Source: Candidatus Thiodiazotropha sp. (GTDB lineage: Bacteria; Pseudomonadota; Gammaproteobacteria; Chromatiales; Chromatiaceae). From it: a stretch of 42,295 bases of DNA. The translations under genes and the position numbers were made by a program. Position 1 is the stretch's first letter; each line of letters opens with the position of its first letter. Where the stretch lies: NCBI GenBank assembly GCA_023838465.1, contig JAIVEQ010000037.1, positions 1-42,295 of the forward strand, given 5' to 3'. Below, in pieces: positions 35,910 through 42,295 of this stretch. A model generated the notes under the pieces. The model worked only from the letters and a program-made list of their open reading frames with translations, had not been told where the DNA came from and searched no databases.

Positions 35910-35954
35910 CCATTCAACCAGCCCCTACTTTTGGGGCTGTTGAATGGTTTTTTT
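35910..35954 (+). terminator. Plus-oriented terminator between htpG and adk
   Basis: CCATTCAAC (bulged C) AGCCCC pairs with GGGGCT-GTTGAATGG over 15 bp around TACTTTT, then TTTTTTT. The U-run is only on the plus strand, although both flanking genes are on the minus strand. The right arm shares GGGGCTGTTGAA with the hairpin at 32017-32047. Confidence 0.7.
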
Positions 35955-35958
35955 ACTT

Positions 35959-37866
35959 TCAGCTGGCTGTAAGGTTTAGCATCAAACTATTGAGTCTTCG
36001 CACAAAAGCCGCAGGATCATTCAGCTGACCACCCTCTGCTAGTTGTGCCTGATCAAAGAGCACCTTGGTCAAATCACCAAATCGATCACCATCCCCCTCA
36101 CCTTCTAGTCGCTCAACCAGAGGATGGGTTGCATTAATCTCCAGTATTGGCTTGGTTTGAGGTGCATCTTGTCCCACAGACTTGAGAACCCTGGCAAGGT
36201 TAGCACTCATATCATGCTCCTCCACCACGAGGCAGGCGGGAGAATCGGTCAACCGCTGGCTGACTCGAATCTCTTTGACGACATCACCCAACACATCCTG
36301 CATGCGTTTTAGCAGGTCTTTGTGTTCCTCGTTCTGTTTCTCACTACTCTCCTTCTCGTCCTTGTCTTCAAGCTCACCCAGATCAAGCGCTCCTTTGGCA
36401 ACCGACTGCAGAGATTTACCATCAAACTCTGTCAAACTGGTTACCAACCACTCATCGACCCGATCTGAGAGTAACAGCACTTCAACATCTTTCTGTTTCA
36501 ACACCTCAAGATGTGGGCTATATCGTGCAGCCGCTGCTGAATCCGCAGTAATGTAGTAGATCTTATCTTGGCCTTCCCGCATCCGTGAAATATAGTCAGC
36601 CAGTGATACGGTCTGGTCATCTGAATCACTACCGGTTGAGGCAAACCGTAGTAAACCTGCAATCCGTTCCAGATTGGCGTGGTCTTCCGCTGGCCCCTCT
36701 TTCATCACTTTGCCGAACTGCTCCCAGAAGGTCTGATATTTTTCCTTGTCTTCCTCTGCCAGTTTTTCCAGTGCACCGAGAATACGTTTCACATTGGCTT
36801 GGCGAATGGTGTCGATCTTACGGTTATGCTGCAGTATTTCACGGGAAACATTAAGCGGTAGGTCATCAGAATCGACAACTCCCTTTACGAAGCGCAAATA
36901 GCGGGGCATGAGCTTGTCAGCCTCATCCATGATGAAAACACGCCGTACGAATAACTTAACACCATGTTTCTGATCCCTATCCCAGAGATCAAACGGAGCA
37001 CGATGAGGTATGAACAGCAGTGCAGTGTATTCGTTATTACCTTCTACCCGGTTGTGCACATAGGCCATGGGATTCTCAAAATCATGGGATACATGCTTAT
37101 AAAACTCATGATATTCCTCTTCTGAGATTTCAGAACGATTGCGCATCCACAGGGCAGTCCCCTTGTTGACACGTTCGAACTCAGGTGTCTCCGGTTGCTC
37201 CTCATCCTCGCCGTAGAACTCCTTCTCCATCTCAACCGGGACAGTGATATGGTCAGAAAATTTAGAAATAATGCTACGTAAACGATAATTTTCCAAAAAA
37301 TCCTTTTCATCCTCTCGAAGGTGCAGAATAACCTCTGTGCCGCGGGTCGGCTTGTCAAGATTTTCTATGGAGTAAGAGCCCTCTCCATCTGATTGCCAGC
37401 GTACTCCGTGCTCAGATCCCAAACCTGCACGACGGGTCAATAGCGTCACCTTGTCAGCAACGATAAATGCAGAATAGAAACCCACCCCAAACTGACCAAT
37501 CAGTTCGCTGTCCTTGCCCTGGTCACCTGACATGGCTTCGAAAAACTTACGGGTTCCTGAGCTGGCGATGGTACCGATGGTCTCTGATACTTCCTGACGA
37601 CTCATGCCGATGCCGTTATCCGAGATTGTCACGGTTCCAGCCTCCTTGTCGAAGGTCACTCTGACCCTCAATTCTGAGTCATCCTCAAAGAGTGCCTCAT
37701 CAGTCAAGGCCTCAAATCTCAGTTTTTCTGCCGCATCTGAGGCATTCGAGATCAACTCACGTAAAAAGACCTCTTTGTTGCTGTAGAGTGAACGAATTAC
37801 CAGATTCAGCACCTGGCTGACTTCTGCCTGAAACTCAAGGGTTTCCTTATGGGCTTCAACGGTCAT
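35959..37866 (-). CDS. htpG: Hsp90-family chaperone HtpG
   Basis: Bacterial Hsp90, 635 residues. N-terminal GHKL ATPase domain with NKEVFLRELISNASDA, DNGIGMSRQEV, GQFGVGFYSAF; middle domain with HRAPFDLWD, LFVRRVFIMDEAD and SDDLPLNVSREILQ; C-terminal dimerisation domain (about 510-635). Start ATG 37866 has GGAGG upstream. Complete. Confidence 0.98.
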   Translation of the reverse strand: MTVEAHKETLEFQAEVSQVLNLVIRSLYSNKEVFLRELISNASDAAEKLRFEALTDEALFEDDSELRVRVTFDKEAGTVTISDNGIGMSRQEVSETIGTIASSGTRKFFEAMSGDQGKDSELIGQFGVGFYSAFIVADKVTLLTRRAGLGSEHGVRWQSDGEGSYSIENLDKPTRGTEVILHLREDEKDFLENYRLRSIISKFSDHITVPVEMEKEFYGEDEEQPETPEFERVNKGTALWMRNRSEISEEEYHEFYKHVSHDFENPMAYVHNRVEGNNEYTALLFIPHRAPFDLWDRDQKHGVKLFVRRVFIMDEADKLMPRYLRFVKGVVDSDDLPLNVSREILQHNRKIDTIRQANVKRILGALEKLAEEDKEKYQTFWEQFGKVMKEGPAEDHANLERIAGLLRFASTGSDSDDQTVSLADYISRMREGQDKIYYITADSAAAARYSPHLEVLKQKDVEVLLLSDRVDEWLVTSLTEFDGKSLQSVAKGALDLGELEDKDEKESSEKQNEEHKDLLKRMQDVLGDVVKEIRVSQRLTDSPACLVVEEHDMSANLARVLKSVGQDAPQTKPILEINATHPLVERLEGEGDGDRFGDLTKVLFDQAQLAEGGQLNDPAAFVRRLNSLMLNLTAS

Positions 37867-37974
37867 GATTGGGTTTTGCCTCCAACGGGTTAGATTATCA
37901 ATTCAAACAGGCGAACGGATTATTCCGTCGATAGAGGTGGGGGCTTAAGCTGAATTTTCAAGTGCCCAGAACAA

Positions 37975-39462
37975 TCAGAACAGCGTTGTGAACCTGATGC
38001 TTGCGTGATTCTCTTCATAACTAAGCAGATCAACATCCGCATCTCTCTCTAGATGGGTAAGACCCAAGGCAATTCTACTATCATTACCAATCTGGTAATT
38101 CAGTCCCAGCGAGGCTGTCCATTGATCATAGATCAATGCGTCCTCTTCATGGTCAACAAAAGCAATCTGAAATAGACCATTCATGAGTCGCGAAAGCCTA
38201 CGAGTAAAGGTCAGCCCTAATTCAAGATCCTCAGTATCTCTTCCTGATCTGTCGTAAATACGCTCGTAATAGCCACCCCTGAGTCGCATCGATGACCTCA
38301 ATGTCTGATAAGTGAATCCGGTTATAAACCTTTTTATCTCATAAAAATCTTCAGTCAGTGACGGAGTAAATGCAGTTCTGGTAAGACTGGGTGGGCTATC
38401 AAGTATTGGATCTCTTACAAGGTTTCCAAACTCGTCTTGACGTTGAAAAAGTGGCAGATTACTGACCTCTTCCCGTGCACTTACAAAGTCCTGTTCATAA
38501 CTGGCCGTCCATATAGTTCGACTAGACCTATGACTAAAATCCAAATAATAGTCATCGCCAAATGTACGTTCACCAAAACCAATTGCAACCCGCGTTCCGG
38601 GGTTAGGTGTATAAATTGCCCCCAGACTCCATATTGCGTCATCACTATCCTGTGTAACCGCCAGATTGTATTCTTCATAACCGGCAGCGAAGGTGAGCGC
38701 CCATTGATGGGTCAGTTGCTGAATTAACTCAGCACGGAATATTGTCGTTTCATTGTCATCATCCAGATTGTCATAGTCCACTACAGTATGCTGGGCTAAC
38801 ACCTCCCAAATCTGGTTTGTGAAAGAACTACCACTACCGAATGCGATATCTACACGATTTCCAACACTATCACTCTGGCTATCTTCGGCGTAATCAACGC
38901 TATCACCAGTATATCTAGCTTCCAGCACAGCAATGCTACCTAATCTGGCCGTGTAATAGGGACTTAATCCAACTGAATAGAAGTCTGTGTCATCAGCAGT
39001 ACCGGTCAGGCCATTGATACCGGTTCGTCCTGAACTGGTAATATTGGTCCTGTCAGCTCTCAACCAGCCATCGAGGAAGAGATGGTTTTCAACGAGTTCT
39101 ACATTTCCTTCGGTACGTAGATAATGCACCACATCATTGTCTTCAGTCTCATCCCAATAGTGGCGATATTCTGGTGCATAATTCAAATCCAAAGATGCCC
39201 TCGCACCTTCCTTGTATATCGATATAGTAGGCCTTACAACACTAATGGTGTCGCTCTCTTCATTCTCGCTTGTCAGGAATGCATTGTCCGTATAGATCTG
39301 CTCGATCCCAACACCTGGAGAGATGATCCAATCACCTGCATGCGCACTGGTGACGAAGCAAATAATCAGGTATCCACAGACTCGATAGGGTGACAATATA
39401 CCTTTGAGCCTGTTAACCCGCTCCTTTTGTAAATGAATCATCCGGTTGGTGAACATTTTCAT
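37975..39462 (-). CDS. PEP-CTERM-associated outer-membrane beta-barrel (TIGR03016-like)
   Basis: About 495 residues. A signal peptide (YLIICFVTSAHA, cleavage before GDW) leads into a long protein of amphipathic strands ending in phenylalanine (RFTTLF), as outer-membrane barrels do. The N-terminal part IISPGVGIEQIYTDNAFLT with WIISP and the repeated Y-x-Y segments match the TIGR03016 PEP-CTERM/EPS-associated barrel family, which may export polysaccharide. I chose ATG 39462 (MKMFTNRM) with AAGGA close upstream; TTG 39477 or ATG 39456 are alternatives. It is divergent from pgm. Confidence 0.78.
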   Translation of the reverse strand: MKMFTNRMIHLQKERVNRLKGILSPYRVCGYLIICFVTSAHAGDWIISPGVGIEQIYTDNAFLTSENEESDTISVVRPTISIYKEGARASLDLNYAPEYRHYWDETEDNDVVHYLRTEGNVELVENHLFLDGWLRADRTNITSSGRTGINGLTGTADDTDFYSVGLSPYYTARLGSIAVLEARYTGDSVDYAEDSQSDSVGNRVDIAFGSGSSFTNQIWEVLAQHTVVDYDNLDDDNETTIFRAELIQQLTHQWALTFAAGYEEYNLAVTQDSDDAIWSLGAIYTPNPGTRVAIGFGERTFGDDYYLDFSHRSSRTIWTASYEQDFVSAREEVSNLPLFQRQDEFGNLVRDPILDSPPSLTRTAFTPSLTEDFYEIKRFITGFTYQTLRSSMRLRGGYYERIYDRSGRDTEDLELGLTFTRRLSRLMNGLFQIAFVDHEEDALIYDQWTASLGLNYQIGNDSRIALGLTHLERDADVDLLSYEENHASIRFTTLF

Positions 39463-41463
<2,001 letters not shown>

Positions 41464-41575
41464 TTATTACTGGACAAACAAGCAACCAATCGCCTATAAA
41501 CCAACTGTAGCGGAACGGTCACAGAAGATCATTATTAACCGCAATTAATTATTACTACCATTTAGGAGCAGTTGC

Positions 41576-41887
41576 ATGAATAAAAGGCAGGAAAAGGATC
41601 CAAAAAAAACAACAACACAATCCGGTGCCATTAAAAAAACAAAAGCCCGGGTAAGCAAAAAGAAGGTTGCCAAGAAAAAGACCGTCAGCAAGAAACGTGT
41701 CAATAAAAAAGCCGTTGTAAAGTCGGGCGCATCGAAACCGGCGATCAGTCCCAGGGAACGTTATGAGATGATAGCCACCATGGCCTACTATCGTGCTGAA
41801 CAACGAGAGTTCGAACCAGGCCATGATGTAAAAGACTGGCTGGAGTGTGAAGGTATCATCAATAATCTGATAAAAAATTCATTGTAA
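41576..41887 (+). CDS. DUF2934 protein with lysine-rich tail
   Basis: 103 residues. The first ~58 are very basic and low-complexity (KKTKARVSKKKVAKKKTVSK), like histone-tail or nucleic-acid-binding segments. The C-terminal part ISPRERYEMIATMAYYRAEQ followed by GHDVKDWLECEGII is the DUF2934 domain, function unknown. TAGGAG precedes the ATG. Plausible DNA- or RNA-interacting protein; not certain. Confidence 0.82.
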   Translation: MNKRQEKDPKKTTTQSGAIKKTKARVSKKKVAKKKTVSKKRVNKKAVVKSGASKPAISPRERYEMIATMAYYRAEQREFEPGHDVKDWLECEGIINNLIKNSL

Positions 41888-42218
41888 TCAGGATGAGTGT
41901 CGAGCTAGCCTCAATAATCAGTGATCATCCGAATACAAGATAATATCTTTCGCATACTCGCAATCAACGCCATTAAATAATTAGTATCTGCTTAGCGTCT
42001 TAGCGAGGTTTTTTCTATCTGGACGGACAACACTCATTCGCGGTTGTCACTTCACAATTTATGTTTTCTATTTTGCCAGGGCTCAACAAGGTGCAGCAGG
42101 CCACACCCGCACCTTTCGTAGGTAGGGTGCAGCCTGCCACACCAAAAATCCAATGAATTCTCCCCCACGACCTATGCATCGCTGCCACACTACCCCTCCA
42201 TGCCGCTAAATTGCGGCC
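41888..42218. other. 3' intergenic region with a short direct repeat
   Basis: About 330 bases without a convincing gene. AAGGTGCAGCAGGCCACACC (42088-42107) and AGGGTGCAGCCTGCCACACC (42124-42143) are imperfect direct copies 36 bases apart. CTTAGCG occurs twice just before a run of six T near 42010. No ORF here is convincing. Confidence 0.4.
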
Positions 42219-42259
42219 AAAAAAACGCCGGACGGGTTGAGACAATCTCACCGTCCGGC
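42219..42259 (-). terminator. Strong minus-strand terminator overlapping a stop codon
   Basis: Stem GCCGGACGG (42227-42235) with CCGTCCGGC (42251-42259), extended by TGAGA/TCTCA, then a run of seven T on the minus strand. It belongs to a minus-strand gene entering from the right. Confidence 0.85.
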
Positions 42260-42295
42260 CAGGGGGTTGCTATTCGGTTTGCTTTTTTGGCTTAG
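42248..42295 (-). CDS. Probable 3' end of a minus-strand gene (partial)
   Basis: The minus-strand frame into the right edge reads LSQKSKPNSNPLAGR and stops at TGA 42248-42250, inside the terminator hairpin. Only 15 codons are visible, so the product cannot be named; support is the strong terminator directly after it. Confidence 0.35.
   Translation of the reverse strand, partial: LSQKSKPNSNPLAGR

Noticed and set aside
42015..42251. Minus-strand open frame of 78 codons near the right edge
   Set aside because: It crosses the strong terminator and the direct repeat, with no family resemblance.

Overview
The window looks like chromosomal DNA of a gammaproteobacterium of moderate GC. The evidence is the uvrY-uvrC-pgsA-tRNA(Gly-Cys-Leu) order, the adk/htpG pair, HemN, IscR, PrmB, a monomeric NADP isocitrate dehydrogenase and a GspG-N/DEF type II secretion cluster. 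The PEP-CTERM parts (PrsK/PrsR kinase-regulator pair, a PEP-CTERM cargo protein, a TIGR03016-like beta-barrel) point to an environmental, biofilm- or polysaccharide-making lineage such as Chromatiales-like sulfur oxidisers. Genus cannot be decided from the sequence alone.

Layout. 1-3459 (minus): prsR and prsK; prsR ends without its expected DNA-binding domain, inside a ~110-base inverted repeat at the window edge. 3776-14769 (plus): type II secretion genes gspG-H-I-J-K-L-M-N, then gspD-E-F and a small Sel1-repeat lipoprotein; no gspC is seen. Two copies of one 33-base hairpin lie in or just after this cluster. 14894-19501 (minus): hemN, a small unknown gene, prmB, a stand-alone iscR and a predicted N-acyltransferase. 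19692-24661 (plus): a YiiX-like NlpC/P60 hydrolase, icd (monomeric type) and a CNNM/CorC-type membrane protein. 24767-28400: an accessory, partly decayed stretch with two divergent csrA-like genes (one frameshifted), an unknown gene, a PEP-CTERM protein gene with a good sigma-54 promoter, and a broken gene relic. A fragment of the tRNA-Leu 3' end at 22789 is a direct repeat of the intact tRNA-Leu at 28404, the geometry left by an integrative element. 28404-33501 (minus): tRNA-Leu, -Cys, -Gly, a secreted Hsp20-like protein, pgsA, uvrC, a family 5 uracil-DNA glycosylase and uvrY/gacA. 33669-39462 (minus): a DUF1249 protein, five 27-bp tandem repeats, a thioredoxin, adk, htpG and the beta-barrel. 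39829-42295: pgm, a DUF2934 protein and, at the edge, the probable tail of a minus-strand gene.

How it fits together. PrsK/PrsR are the known sensor and sigma-54 activator of PEP-CTERM/exosortase gene sets; the PEP-CTERM gene at 26167-27384 has a -24/-12 element with exact spacing and an upstream inverted repeat suited to an enhancer-binding protein, so it is a natural candidate target. UvrY (GacA) normally acts through small RNAs that titrate CsrA; the same window carries csrA-like paralogs and a tandem repeat whose plus strand shows AAGGA five times, which is suggestive but unproven.
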